DNA from: SIG603 sp963611165
GTDB taxonomy: Bacteria > Bacillota > Clostridia > Oscillospirales > Acutalibacteraceae
Direction: 5' to 3'
Assembly: GCA_963611165.1 (NCBI GenBank)
Contig: CAVDQG010000038.1
Location: 1 to 20,012 of the forward strand
DNA: 20,012 nucleotides
The notes beneath the pieces are model-generated. The model was given only the letters and a program-made list of their open reading frames with translations, did no database searches and was not told the DNA's origin. The position numbers were made by a program, and so were the translations under genes. Below, piece after piece: positions 7,021-14,998 of this stretch (its first letter is position 1; each line of letters begins with the position of its first letter).

Positions 7021-7058
7021 GATTACACTAAAAACAAACACGAAAGGTGGATTTATTA

Positions 7059-8168
7059 ATGTCTAAATTAAGAATCGGTATTATCGGTTGCGGCGGAATT
7101 GCTAATGTTAAGCATCTTCCTGCTTTGTCTTCGTTCCCGGAGGATTGTGAGCTTGTCTATTTTTGCGATATTATCAGAGAACGTGCCGAAAAGGCAGCCA
7201 AGGAGTACGGAACTCCAGATGCAAAAGTTTGCGAGGATTACCACGAGCTTTTGGCTGACGAGAGCATAGATATCGTTCATGTTCTCACGCCGAATGTGAA
7301 TCACTGCCCAATCACTTGTGACGCACTCGAGGCTGGCAAGCATGTTCTTTGTGAGAAGCCTATGGCAATCACGTACGAAGAGGGCAAGAGAATGCTCGAT
7401 ACTGCTAAGCGCACAGGCAAGAAACTCACTATCGGTTATCAGAACCGTTTCCGTAAGGATACACAGCAGATGTATCAGATGGTCAGAAACGGCGAGCTTG
7501 GTGAGATTTATTTTGCCAAGGCACACGGAGTCAGAAGAAGAGGCGTTCCCACATGGGGCGTGTTCCCTGACAAGTCAAAGCAGGGCGGCGGCCCACTTAT
7601 CGACATCGGAACTCATCCGCTTGATATGACGCTTTGGATTATGGATAACTACAGACCTGTTGCCGTTATGGGTCAGACTTTCCAGAAGCTCAAGGATCAT
7701 CCCGAAGGAAACAAATTCGGCCCGTGGGATCCTGAAACATTCGAGACAGAGGATTCGGCGTTCGGTCTTGTGAAAATGGAGAACGGAGCAACTATCTATA
7801 TTGAGGCGGCATGGGCTATCAATATGCTTAACTGCAAGGATGCAATGGTCACTCTTTGCGGTACTGAGGGCGGTTCCGAGATGTTTGGAGACAACTGGGA
7901 CAACAGAGGATACCTCATCACGAATACAGTTTCTCACGGTCAGCTTGTTGATATTCAGCCGGCAGAGACAGCAGGTGTTTACGGCTTCGGCGGTGTTGAT
8001 ATGTCCGACCCTAAAATCATGGAGGCTCGTCACTGGCTTGATGCCGTAAAGAACGATACAGAGCCGTATGTTAAGCCTGAACAGGCACTCGTAGTCACTC
8101 GAATCCTTGAGGCTATTTACAAGTCGGCAGAGACAGGCGAGACTATCTACTTCACATATGACGATTAA
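7059..8168 (+). CDS. Gfo/Idh/MocA-family oxidoreductase, C-glycoside 3-dehydrogenase type (cassette 1)
   Basis: A 369-residue NAD(P)-dependent sugar oxidoreductase. The N-terminal Rossmann fold shows IGIIGCGGIAN (residues 6-16). The catalytic lysine is in CEKPM (K100). The second domain carries GGGPLIDIGTHPLDMTLW with D182, H186 and D189, the usual substrate/catalytic set. ATG 7059 is chosen over GTG 7047 because the GTG overlaps the AAAGGTGG ribosome site. By context with the DUF6379 and TIM-barrel genes it should oxidise the sugar C3 hydroxyl of a C-glycoside, as DgpA does for puerarin, giving the 3-oxo substrate for the lyase complex. It is clearly paralogous to the oxidoreductase of cassette 2, sharing long blocks such as RRRGVPTWGVF. 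Substrate is inferred. Confidence 0.88.
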   Translation: MSKLRIGIIGCGGIANVKHLPALSSFPEDCELVYFCDIIRERAEKAAKEYGTPDAKVCEDYHELLADESIDIVHVLTPNVNHCPITCDALEAGKHVLCEKPMAITYEEGKRMLDTAKRTGKKLTIGYQNRFRKDTQQMYQMVRNGELGEIYFAKAHGVRRRGVPTWGVFPDKSKQGGGPLIDIGTHPLDMTLWIMDNYRPVAVMGQTFQKLKDHPEGNKFGPWDPETFETEDSAFGLVKMENGATIYIEAAWAINMLNCKDAMVTLCGTEGGSEMFGDNWDNRGYLITNTVSHGQLVDIQPAETAGVYGFGGVDMSDPKIMEARHWLDAVKNDTEPYVKPEQALVVTRILEAIYKSAETGETIYFTYDD

Positions 8169-8182
8169 TTGGGAGGTATAAA

Positions 8183-8626
8183 ATGCCCACACAATTTATG
8201 AAATTAGGCTTTGAAGACAGAGTTTTGCGTGAAGACGGATTTTATAACATTCTCCTGAACGGAAAACAGGTGGGCTTCAATGTCGATTTGAGAATCAATT
8301 ATTACAGAGGACTTCCGCTTTCTGCGGTAAAAAAAATCGAAATTACCGTTGACGGTGAGAAGATTCCCGATTATCTTGTTTTGGCTGAACTTAACGGAAA
8401 GGAATTTACCGTTTCGCAGATGAAAGAGCTTTACGCAGAATACTGGGGAATTAAAACTCCAATGCATGTTCGTGTGTTTAATTACGGCTTGATTCCCGGT
8501 GAACATGAGATTGTTGTCAGAATCGAATACAAAAGCCCGTATATGGAGTTTGCACCGGGGATTTACGGAATGATTGACGGATCCTGTAAGAAAACTATGG
8601 TAGTCGGAGAAGGGAGAGAGCTGTAA
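8183..8626 (+). CDS. C-glycoside deglycosidase beta subunit, DUF6379 type (cassette 1)
   Basis: A 147-residue soluble, beta-rich protein with no signal peptide. It matches the small DUF6379 family by size and by VGFNVDLRINYYRGLPLSAV, a middle FTVSQMKELYAEYW and the end KSPYMEFAPGIYGMIDGSCK. In the characterised C-glycoside deglycosidases this beta subunit packs on the TIM-barrel alpha subunit and helps shape the active site. GGGAGG precedes ATG 8183, 14 bases after the oxidoreductase stop, and its own stop overlaps the next start (TAATG), so alpha and beta are translationally coupled as expected for a complex. Confidence 0.85.
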   Translation: MPTQFMKLGFEDRVLREDGFYNILLNGKQVGFNVDLRINYYRGLPLSAVKKIEITVDGEKIPDYLVLAELNGKEFTVSQMKELYAEYWGIKTPMHVRVFNYGLIPGEHEIVVRIEYKSPYMEFAPGIYGMIDGSCKKTMVVGEGREL

Positions 8627-9606
8627 TGAGTAAAATAGATTTAGGTGTCTCCTTGTATGGATTTACCGAAAGATTTGTTAAAGAGGACGGCTACGGCTTT
8701 GAGGAGATGTTCAAAGAAATGAACACACTTGGAGTCAAGAAGTTTGAGCTTGTCGGTGCACAGATGTTTTCGAGCTATCCTAACCCGACTGATGCCGAGA
8801 TAAACGAGGTTGTCACTCTGGCAAAGAAATATAATGTTGAGCCGTTCAGCTACGGCGGATATGTTGATTTTGCAAAGAGAGACGACAGAGATTTGACCGA
8901 GGACGAGATGATGAACGAGGTCGTTTTTGATCTGCAGACAGCTCACAAGCTTGGCTGTAAGTTTATCCGTGGCTTCGGCATTCCCGTCAACCTCTATCCG
9001 CGTGTTGCTCAGATGGCAGAGTTTTACGGTGTTAAGGTTTGCTATGAGATTCACGCTCCCGAAAGGCCGAGCGACCCGCACATTCAGGAGTTATCGAAAA
9101 TTTTCGATGATTTGAACTCTCCTTGGGTTGGCTTTGTGCCTGATTTCGGTTGTTACATCGAAAGACCGAACATTCTCCACATTCAGAGATTTTTGGGCCT
9201 TGGCGCAAAGAAAGAAAATCTTCAGTTCATTATCGATAACCGTCACAGCGGTTACACAGAAGATGCAATGAACAAAAAGATGGAGGAAATGGGAGGCGGT
9301 GAAGCCGAGAAAATGGCAGTAAGCGAGTGGTTCGGCTATATGTCGTTTGCTCCAGCTGATATTGAAGGCTTCAAGTCTATACTCAAGCACGCAAAATATT
9401 TTCACGGCAAGTTCTATCACATTGATGAGGACTGTGTAGAAACAACTATTCCGTATGAGACGCTTCTCAAACTCATTGTTGAGTCGGGCTTTGAGGGAAC
9501 AATCATGACTGAGTACGAGGGCCATTCGTTCTATCTTAACGACGCTGTCGAACAGATCGGACGCCATTTGAAGATGGAAAAGAATATTCTCGGCGGTCTC
9601 GAATAA
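8626..9606 (+). CDS. C-glycoside deglycosidase alpha subunit, xylose-isomerase-like TIM barrel (cassette 1)
   Basis: A 326-residue cytosolic TIM-barrel protein of the sugar-phosphate isomerase/epimerase superfamily. Candidate divalent-metal ligands are E141 (CYEIH, with H143 beside it), D173 (FVPDFG), H260 (YFHGKFYHID; H265 is an alternative) and E296 (TEYEG). In the known DgpB/DgpC, CarBC and DfgAB complexes this subunit holds a metal and performs elimination of the aglycone from the 3-oxo-C-glycoside. The start overlaps the beta-subunit stop. Generic isomerase is the alternative call, but the DUF6379 partner argues against it. Compared with its cassette 2 paralogue it differs strongly in the 73-85 and 186-240 regions, where substrate loops are expected. 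Confidence 0.85.
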   Translation: MSKIDLGVSLYGFTERFVKEDGYGFEEMFKEMNTLGVKKFELVGAQMFSSYPNPTDAEINEVVTLAKKYNVEPFSYGGYVDFAKRDDRDLTEDEMMNEVVFDLQTAHKLGCKFIRGFGIPVNLYPRVAQMAEFYGVKVCYEIHAPERPSDPHIQELSKIFDDLNSPWVGFVPDFGCYIERPNILHIQRFLGLGAKKENLQFIIDNRHSGYTEDAMNKKMEEMGGGEAEKMAVSEWFGYMSFAPADIEGFKSILKHAKYFHGKFYHIDEDCVETTIPYETLLKLIVESGFEGTIMTEYEGHSFYLNDAVEQIGRHLKMEKNILGGLE

Positions 9607-9641
9607 ATAACGCTCAAGACTGATTGATTTTCTTTATAAAT

Positions 9642-9676
9642 GAGCCAAGGTCGTGATTGCACACTGACTTTGGCTC
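9642..9676 (+). terminator. Hairpin after cassette 1, weak terminator or operator dyad
   Basis: GAGCCAAGGTC (9642-9652) pairs with GACTTTGGCTC (9666-9676), an 11-bp stem with one wobble and a 13-base loop. There is no T tract after it (GTTATAGTG follows), so it is not a canonical terminator. It could stabilise the 3' end of cassette 1 mRNA or act as a dyad in the promoter of the downstream AraC gene. Confidence 0.45.
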
Positions 9677-9684
9677 GTTATAGT
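9657..9684 (+). promoter_or_regulatory. Candidate promoter of the first AraC-GH39 gene
   Basis: TTGCAC (9657-9662), a 16-bp spacer and TATAGT (9679-9684) form a possible promoter overlapping the dyad. A second candidate lies nearer the gene: TTGTCA (9727-9732) with TAGCAT (9749-9754) at 16 bp. I cannot decide between them. The gene starts at 9780 with GAAAGGA upstream. Confidence 0.35.
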
Positions 9685-9779
9685 GAAGAATGTAATAGCA
9701 GAATTTCTCTCAAAATGCTGAAATTTTTGTCAGATTCATTTATACTTTTAGCATATCGATTGCACGAAAGGACAGCAAT

Positions 9780-12137
9780 ATGGACGAGATAAGAATTAAC
9801 ATAATCGGCAATATGGAAGAAAAAGAGCATTCGCATCAGGAAATAGAAATTCTCTATGTGCTTTATGGTGAAGTGAAACTTCGGCTTGCAGACGAAAAAT
9901 ATACTCTTGGCGAAAACGATATCATTCTTGTGAATTCGGCTAAAAGGCACAGCTTTTCGGCAGGGGAAAAGAGCCTTTGTTGTCGTATTTATATTGATTA
10001 CGGCTTTATTGTCAGAAGCTCGGGAAGTCATTTTGTAAGCTTTTGGTGTAACAGCCTGATTGATAAGGACGATGATTATCGCAAGTTAAAGAGTATTCTT
10101 GATTCGCTGATAATAGAATGGAAGAGCACTTCGGGTCACGATACGCTTTTTATGTACAGCCAAAAGTTTATGCTTGCCGATTGTCTTGTGAGTAATTTTA
10201 TGATACAAAGCGGTAACGATAAGGGCGAATACGGCGACAGCCGTGTCGAAAAAATGCTCGGTTACATCAGAATGCATTATGCAGATGATATTTCTCTCGG
10301 TCAAATTGCAAAGGAAATGTATATATCGGAGTCGTCTGCATCGAGATTGTTCAAAAAGGCAGTCGGTAGCAACTTTGTCGATTATGTTAATTTGTATCGT
10401 CTGAATTATGCTACCGAAGATTTGCTGTATTCAAGCAAGAGCATTACACAAATAGCAGTTGACTGTGGCTTTTCAAGTCCGTCCGTTTTTAACAAGCTGT
10501 TTAACAAGGTATACGCTTGTTCTCCTACGGCTTATCGCACTCAAAAGCTTAAAACAATGAAAAGTGCTGTCAGCGGTAAAACACATGAAACGGAAAATAT
10601 AAATGAAAAGCTTGAAAAGTGGATTAGTGAGGGTGAAGCCCGCTCTGATGACAAGCAAAGCTCAAACAGTATTTCGGTTTCTGCCGGTTCTTCGTCTCTA
10701 AAGTTTAACAAGGAATGCTGCAAATGCGTTGAGTTCGGTATGGCTTCCGATATTCTTGAGGGAAGCATACAAAGACAGCTGAAGGATATGAGAGATTCTT
10801 TAGGTCTGGAATATATCAAAATCGGAGGATTCTTTCATGAGAGAATGTTTTTGCAGAGCGGAACGCGTAGTTTAGGCTACAATTTTTCTCATATGAATAC
10901 CGTTCTTGACTATATTACAGAGCTTGGACTTAAACCGATTATCGATTTATCTTATGACAAACGCAAGACAAGCTATCGGGATTTTGGAGAGCTTTTATTT
11001 GACGATGATTCCCACAAGCTGAATCTGAAGCCGAATGAATGGGAAAGGCTGTTAAGCACAGTATTAAATCATGTGATTAACCGCTACGGTGAAGAGCTTA
11101 TTCAAAAATGGTTCTTTTTACTTGAAAAGTCGGTAGATATGAACGGAGAGACTGACGATAATTCTGATAATTACCCCATGATATGGAAAAATACATATGC
11201 CGTTATAAAGAATATTGACACTAGTCTTAAGTTTGGCGGAGACATTAATCTTCTCGAAGATAAGCTTGAAACGGATGCACGGGCAGATTTTTATACTGCT
11301 AAAATCTTTCCGTATGCAAGAGAGGTTCTTGACGGCGATGTTTATTCACGCAGAACGACAGAGCCTCACTTTGTGAAGAAAGAGATTCAAAGGTGCAGAA
11401 AGCTTCTTGAACACAAAAATCAAGGAGACAAATTGCTTCTTGTGTCCGAGTGGAATACAAGCGTTTCTGAGAGAAACAGCTACAACGACAGTTGTGCCAA
11501 GGCGGCGCATGTGGTTTCACACATGATAGATTCAATCGGTCTTAATGTGCTTATGTGTTATCATCAGGGAAGCGACTATTTAAGCCAGTATTATGATACA
11601 AACGCTTTCCTGACGGGGGCGAGCGGCATGGTCACGAAGGATGGGGTTCCAAAGCCTGTTTGGTATGCATTCAGCTTTATGAACCGACTGTATCCGAATA
11701 TTGCGGCTAAGGGTGAGCATTATCTCATTACAGAAAATAACAAAAATGCTTTTAAGATGGTTTTGTGCAATCCGAAAGCGTTTAGCCATACATATTATTT
11801 GAAATCGGAAAGTGAAATTAAAGCTGAAGATTTGAACGAGATATTTGAAAATCTCGAAGACGAAAGTACGGAGATTACTTTGCGTAATATTTCTGACGGA
11901 GAATATCTTATTAAAAGGGAAATACTCAAAACAGCACGTGCCAATGTTCAAACAGAATGGAGAAATATGGGTTATGCGGAGAATCTAAGTCTAACGGATA
12001 TCGAATATATGAAGCATGTTTGTCGTCCGATAATTTACTCTGAGAAGAAAAACGTAAAAAACAGAAGTCTCAATTTATGCTTCAATTTGCGTGCTCACGA
12101 GATAGCAATAATTAGCGTTGTTAAAATTGCACAATAA
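9780..12137 (+). CDS. AraC-family regulator fused to a degenerate GH39-like domain (regulator 1)
   Basis: A 785-residue cytosolic protein. Residues about 1-100 form an AraC-type cupin (HSHQEIEILYVLYGEVKL, NSAKRHSF). An AraC double HTH covers about 158-253 (ISLGQIAKEMYISESSASRLF; ITQIAVDCGFSSPSVFNKLF). The region from about 315 onward resembles GH39 beta-xylosidases (DYITELGLKPIIDLS; SEWNTSVSERN). The nucleophile-type Glu is kept (E557 in SEWN). The acid/base motif WNEP is absent: the aligned stretch after W444 reads FFLLEKSV. Hydrolysis is therefore unlikely and a ligand-sensing role is inferred. It sits between the two cassettes, so it probably activates one or both. Its codon use is A/T-richer than cassette 2. 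No signal peptide is present. Confidence 0.9.
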   Translation: MDEIRINIIGNMEEKEHSHQEIEILYVLYGEVKLRLADEKYTLGENDIILVNSAKRHSFSAGEKSLCCRIYIDYGFIVRSSGSHFVSFWCNSLIDKDDDYRKLKSILDSLIIEWKSTSGHDTLFMYSQKFMLADCLVSNFMIQSGNDKGEYGDSRVEKMLGYIRMHYADDISLGQIAKEMYISESSASRLFKKAVGSNFVDYVNLYRLNYATEDLLYSSKSITQIAVDCGFSSPSVFNKLFNKVYACSPTAYRTQKLKTMKSAVSGKTHETENINEKLEKWISEGEARSDDKQSSNSISVSAGSSSLKFNKECCKCVEFGMASDILEGSIQRQLKDMRDSLGLEYIKIGGFFHERMFLQSGTRSLGYNFSHMNTVLDYITELGLKPIIDLSYDKRKTSYRDFGELLFDDDSHKLNLKPNEWERLLSTVLNHVINRYGEELIQKWFFLLEKSVDMNGETDDNSDNYPMIWKNTYAVIKNIDTSLKFGGDINLLEDKLETDARADFYTAKIFPYAREVLDGDVYSRRTTEPHFVKKEIQRCRKLLEHKNQGDKLLLVSEWNTSVSERNSYNDSCAKAAHVVSHMIDSIGLNVLMCYHQGSDYLSQYYDTNAFLTGASGMVTKDGVPKPVWYAFSFMNRLYPNIAAKGEHYLITENNKNAFKMVLCNPKAFSHTYYLKSESEIKAEDLNEIFENLEDESTEITLRNISDGEYLIKREILKTARANVQTEWRNMGYAENLSLTDIEYMKHVCRPIIYSEKKNVKNRSLNLCFNLRAHEIAIISVVKIAQ

Positions 12138-12178
12138 TAATATCCTTGTTATAGATATATTGTTGAGTGCGTCGCTGA

Positions 12179-12211
12179 GAGGTCAGAAAATGACATAACT
12201 TTTTTGACCTC
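12179..12211 (+). terminator. Hairpin after regulator 1
   Basis: GAGGTCAGAAAA (12179-12190) pairs with TTTTTTGACCTC (12200-12211), a 12-bp stem with one wobble and a 9-base loop. The T run is inside the stem and not after it, so termination would be weak. It may be an mRNA 3' hairpin for the AraC gene or an operator dyad for cassette 2. Confidence 0.4.
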
Positions 12212-12401
12212 GATAAAAGAAATTTAAGTTTGGAACAAAAATAATGTCATTATTTAATGCTGTTTTCGTCCGTTTGAAGCAAGTACAAAAAAGCCGTATT
12301 TGCTAAAATATAAGCGTAACAAGTAAAGTAACTGTTAAAAATAACTAAGTGAAAAGGCAGTTACAAAAATCATTATACATTTATATAGGGAGGAAACTAT
12401 A
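12212..12401 (+). promoter_or_regulatory. A/T-rich leader and control region of cassette 2
   Basis: This 190-base gap has no ORF. Two -10 candidates are seen: TGCTAAAAT (12301-12309, an extended -10) and TATACA (12374-12379), neither with a consensus -35. An inverted repeat, GTAACTG (12328-12334) and CAGTTAC (12358-12364), surrounds the A/T-rich centre, and GTAA-type half-repeats occur just before it (12316-12332). These are possible sites for an AraC activator. A strong AGGGAGG ribosome site precedes ATG 12402. Confidence 0.4.
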
Positions 12402-13505
12402 ATGGCAAAATTAAAGGTAGCAGTTATCGGCTGCGGCGGAATCGCAAACCAGAAGCACTTTCCGGCACTTAAGAACAACTCTGATCTCAACGAGATCGTA
12501 GCATTCTGCGATATCATCATCGAGCGTGCTGAGAAGGCAGCAGCTGAGTATGGTGTTGAGGGTGCACAGGTAACAGCAGATTATCACGAGGTTCTCGCTA
12601 ACCCTGAAGTTGAGGTTGTACACGTATGTACTCCTAACGTTGCTCACAGCGAAATCACAATCGCAGCTTTCGAGGCAGGCAAGCATGTTTACTGCGAGAA
12701 GCCGATGTCTCACGACACAGCTGAGGCTGAGAAGATGGTTGCAGCTTGGAAGAAGTCCGGCAAGCAGTTCACAATCGGTTATCAGAACCGTTTCCGTCCT
12801 GAGGTTCAGAATCTTCACGCAGCTTGCGAGAAGGGCGATCTCGGCGACATCTACTACGCAAAGGCTCACGCTGTAAGAAGAAGAGGCGTTCCTACTTGGG
12901 GCGTATTCATGGATAAGGCTGCACAGGGCGGCGGTCCACTCATCGACATCGGAACACACGCACTTGATATCACACTTTGGTGCATGAACAACTACGACAT
13001 CGACAGCGTTTCCGGTTCTGTATTCTACAAGCTCGGCGGCTTACAGCAGGCAACAGAGGGCAACCTCTTTGGACCTTGGGATCCTAAGACATATGAGGTT
13101 GAGGACTCTGCAGTCGGTTTTGTTAAGATGAAGAACGGTGCTACAATCGCTCTCGAGGCAAGCTGGGCACTCAACATTCTCGAGTCAAGAGAGGCTTCCA
13201 CAACACTTTGCGGTACTGAGGCAGGCGCTGAGATTCACTCCGGCATGAGCTACAGCAAGAACGAGCTCATCTACAACCGTGGAAGAAACGGACAGCTCAT
13301 GGAAGAGACAATCTCTCCTGTAGGCGGCGTTGCATACTTCGGCGGCGGCGGCGGAGAAGAGGGTACTGTTGATAACAGACAGTGGCTCGAGGCTATTCAG
13401 AACGGAACACAGCCGCTCGTTAAGCCTGAGGAAGCTCTTGCAGTTACTAAGGTTCTTGACGCTATCTATAAGTCCGCAAAAGAGAACAAAGAGATTAAGT
13501 TCTGA
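12402..13505 (+). CDS. Gfo/Idh/MocA-family oxidoreductase, C-glycoside 3-dehydrogenase type (cassette 2)
   Basis: A 367-residue paralogue of the cassette 1 oxidoreductase. It has the nucleotide-binding VIGCGGIAN (residues 8-16), catalytic CEKPM (K100) and GGGPLIDIGTHALDITLW. The shared block AKAHAVRRRGVPTWGVFMDK marks a common origin. It differs from cassette 1 near the C-terminus, with a glycine-rich GGVAYFGGGGGEEG where the other has GVYGFGGVDM, and that segment may contact substrate. Nearly all lysines are AAG and CTC is a frequent leucine codon, unlike the neighbouring regulators, suggesting high expression. Expected role: NAD(H)-linked oxidation of the sugar C3 of a C-glycoside (family knowledge plus context). 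Confidence 0.9.
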   Translation: MAKLKVAVIGCGGIANQKHFPALKNNSDLNEIVAFCDIIIERAEKAAAEYGVEGAQVTADYHEVLANPEVEVVHVCTPNVAHSEITIAAFEAGKHVYCEKPMSHDTAEAEKMVAAWKKSGKQFTIGYQNRFRPEVQNLHAACEKGDLGDIYYAKAHAVRRRGVPTWGVFMDKAAQGGGPLIDIGTHALDITLWCMNNYDIDSVSGSVFYKLGGLQQATEGNLFGPWDPKTYEVEDSAVGFVKMKNGATIALEASWALNILESREASTTLCGTEAGAEIHSGMSYSKNELIYNRGRNGQLMEETISPVGGVAYFGGGGGEEGTVDNRQWLEAIQNGTQPLVKPEEALAVTKVLDAIYKSAKENKEIKF

Positions 13506-13538
13506 TTTACATACTGATTTAGTAAAGGAGAAAACAAA

Positions 13539-13970
13539 ATGGGATTTGCAATGCGCATGAATTTTGTTGACGTCGTTGTAAGCGACAGCCTCAAAAATTA
13601 CTATGTAGACGGTAAAAAAATGGGATATAAGTTTGACATTCGTTTAAGCTATTACAGAGGACATTTTCTTTCCGTTATAGATGAGTTTAAGGTTAAGGTT
13701 GACGACTTCGAAGTTCCGACCGAGAGAATTAAATTCTGCATCAACGGCAAGGAGTTCAGCCCTGTCGAGTTTGACAAGTGTTACACTGAGTTCTGGCAGG
13801 TTATCGAGCCTGCAACAATTAAGGTCATTTACCCCGGTGGTCTTCCTGAGGGAGAGCACAAGGTTGATGTCACCTTATTCTTCCGCTCACCGTATATGCC
13901 GATTGGCCCCGATCATCAGTATATGCCGGTTGACAGCTGCGGAAGCAAGACAATGACAATCACAGATTAA
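13539..13970 (+). CDS. C-glycoside deglycosidase beta subunit, DUF6379 type (cassette 2)
   Basis: A 143-residue paralogue of the cassette 1 beta subunit. It shows the corresponding MGYKFDIRLSYYRGHFLSV, VEFDKCYTEFW and RSPYMPIGPDHQYMPVDSCG. ATG 13539 is chosen because AAAGGAG lies 8 bases upstream; a second in-frame ATG at 13551 has no ribosome site. It lies 33 bases after the oxidoreductase and 13 before the alpha subunit. The extra acidic stretch VKVDDFEVPTERIKF differs from the other copy, in keeping with a separate alpha partner. Confidence 0.86.
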   Translation: MGFAMRMNFVDVVVSDSLKNYYVDGKKMGYKFDIRLSYYRGHFLSVIDEFKVKVDDFEVPTERIKFCINGKEFSPVEFDKCYTEFWQVIEPATIKVIYPGGLPEGEHKVDVTLFFRSPYMPIGPDHQYMPVDSCGSKTMTITD

Positions 13971-13983
13971 GGAGGAACAGGAA

Positions 13984-14967
13984 ATGTCTAAAGTTAAAAC
14001 AGGTATTACTTTATTTTCACTCGGTACTCCTTATCTTAAGGGAGAGCTCGATCTCGAAGGCGTAATCCGCACAGCTGCAGAGCTTGGTGCCGAGGGCTAT
14101 GAGATTGTTGCTTCTCAGATGATTCCTTCGTATCCGTTCGTTTCCGATGAGTTTGTTGAGTTCATCAACAAGTGCAAGGAGAAATACGGAATCGGCCCGA
14201 TTTGCTACTCGGCAAATATGGACAGAGGAATGCTCAAGGACAGAGACCTCACAGAAGACGAGATGGTCGCAAGAGCTATCACGGATATCATTTCCGCTAA
14301 CAAGCTCGGATGCACAGTCATGAGAGAGCAGTATCTTCTCTCACCTCACGGCCTTGCAAGAATCGCTCCTTATGCAGAGGCTTACAATGTTCACGTAGGT
14401 ATCGAGATTCACAACCCCGAGAGCCCGATTACACAGTCTATCCTTGACTATGTTAAGGTTATCGAGGAGACAGGAAGCAAGTACATCGGATTTGTTCCCG
14501 ACTTCGGATGCTTCGCAACAAAGCCGAATAAGCCATATTGGGACAGAGCTTTGGCTGCAGGCGCAACAGAAGAACAGCTCAATAAGTGCGCTCAGCTTCG
14601 TTATGACGATGTTCCTATGGACGAGGCAATGAAGATTATGGCTCCTGATTTTGAGAAGTGCCCCGCACTCATCGGCACACTCAACAGCATGTATGGCTTC
14701 GTTCAGTTCAGAAAGAGCTGCACTGCAGAGCTTGAGGGACTCAAGAAGATTATGCCTTACTGTTTCGAGATGCACGGAAAGTGCCACTATGTAGACGAGA
14801 ATCTCCACGAGCCTGCAATTCCTTACGAGGAAATCATCCCGGTTATCGCAGAATCCGATTACGACGGATATATTGTTACAGAGTATGAGGATGAGGGCGG
14901 TTACGATGCAATCGAGCAGACAACACGCCACGTTGCAATGGTAAAAAAATTACTCAATCAACACTGA
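13984..14967 (+). CDS. C-glycoside deglycosidase alpha subunit, xylose-isomerase-like TIM barrel (cassette 2)
   Basis: A 327-residue TIM-barrel protein. Candidate metal ligands are E141 (VGIEIH, H143 beside it), D173 (FVPDFG), H264 (EMHGKCHYVDE) and E300 (VTEYED), at the same places as in cassette 1. The shared KDRDLTEDEM, PDFGC and HGKxxH blocks show a common family; the 184-245 region and the end are different. It should cleave a 3-oxo-C-glycoside together with the upstream beta subunit. GGAGG precedes ATG 13984. Codon use is again that of a highly expressed gene. A role in ordinary sugar isomerisation is possible but less likely with a DUF6379 partner. Confidence 0.86.
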   Translation: MSKVKTGITLFSLGTPYLKGELDLEGVIRTAAELGAEGYEIVASQMIPSYPFVSDEFVEFINKCKEKYGIGPICYSANMDRGMLKDRDLTEDEMVARAITDIISANKLGCTVMREQYLLSPHGLARIAPYAEAYNVHVGIEIHNPESPITQSILDYVKVIEETGSKYIGFVPDFGCFATKPNKPYWDRALAAGATEEQLNKCAQLRYDDVPMDEAMKIMAPDFEKCPALIGTLNSMYGFVQFRKSCTAELEGLKKIMPYCFEMHGKCHYVDENLHEPAIPYEEIIPVIAESDYDGYIVTEYEDEGGYDAIEQTTRHVAMVKKLLNQH

Positions 14968-14998
14968 TTAGATCATAAGATTGTTTGACATGAAAAAA

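Noticed and set aside
7047..7058. GTG 7047 as start of the cassette 1 oxidoreductase
   Set aside because: The GTG lies in the AAAGGTGG ribosome site, and the paralogue starts with MAKLKVAVIG, matching MSKLRIGIIG from ATG 7059.
7068..9567. Long minus-strand open frames opposite cassette 1
   Set aside because: They are mirror shadows of well-conserved plus-strand genes, with no ribosome sites and Cys/Leu-rich nonsense composition.
8626..9606. Ordinary sugar-phosphate isomerase or hydroxypyruvate isomerase
   Set aside because: The overlap with a DUF6379-type gene and the adjacent Gfo/Idh/MocA gene point to the C-glycoside deglycosidase alpha subunit.
9780..12137. Active GH39 beta-xylosidase
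   Set aside because: The NEP acid/base motif is missing and the protein starts with cupin and HTH domains, so a sensor role is more likely.
14985..14990. TTGACA as a symporter -35
   Set aside because: No -10 lies 16-18 bases downstream; that position is inside the strong hairpin.
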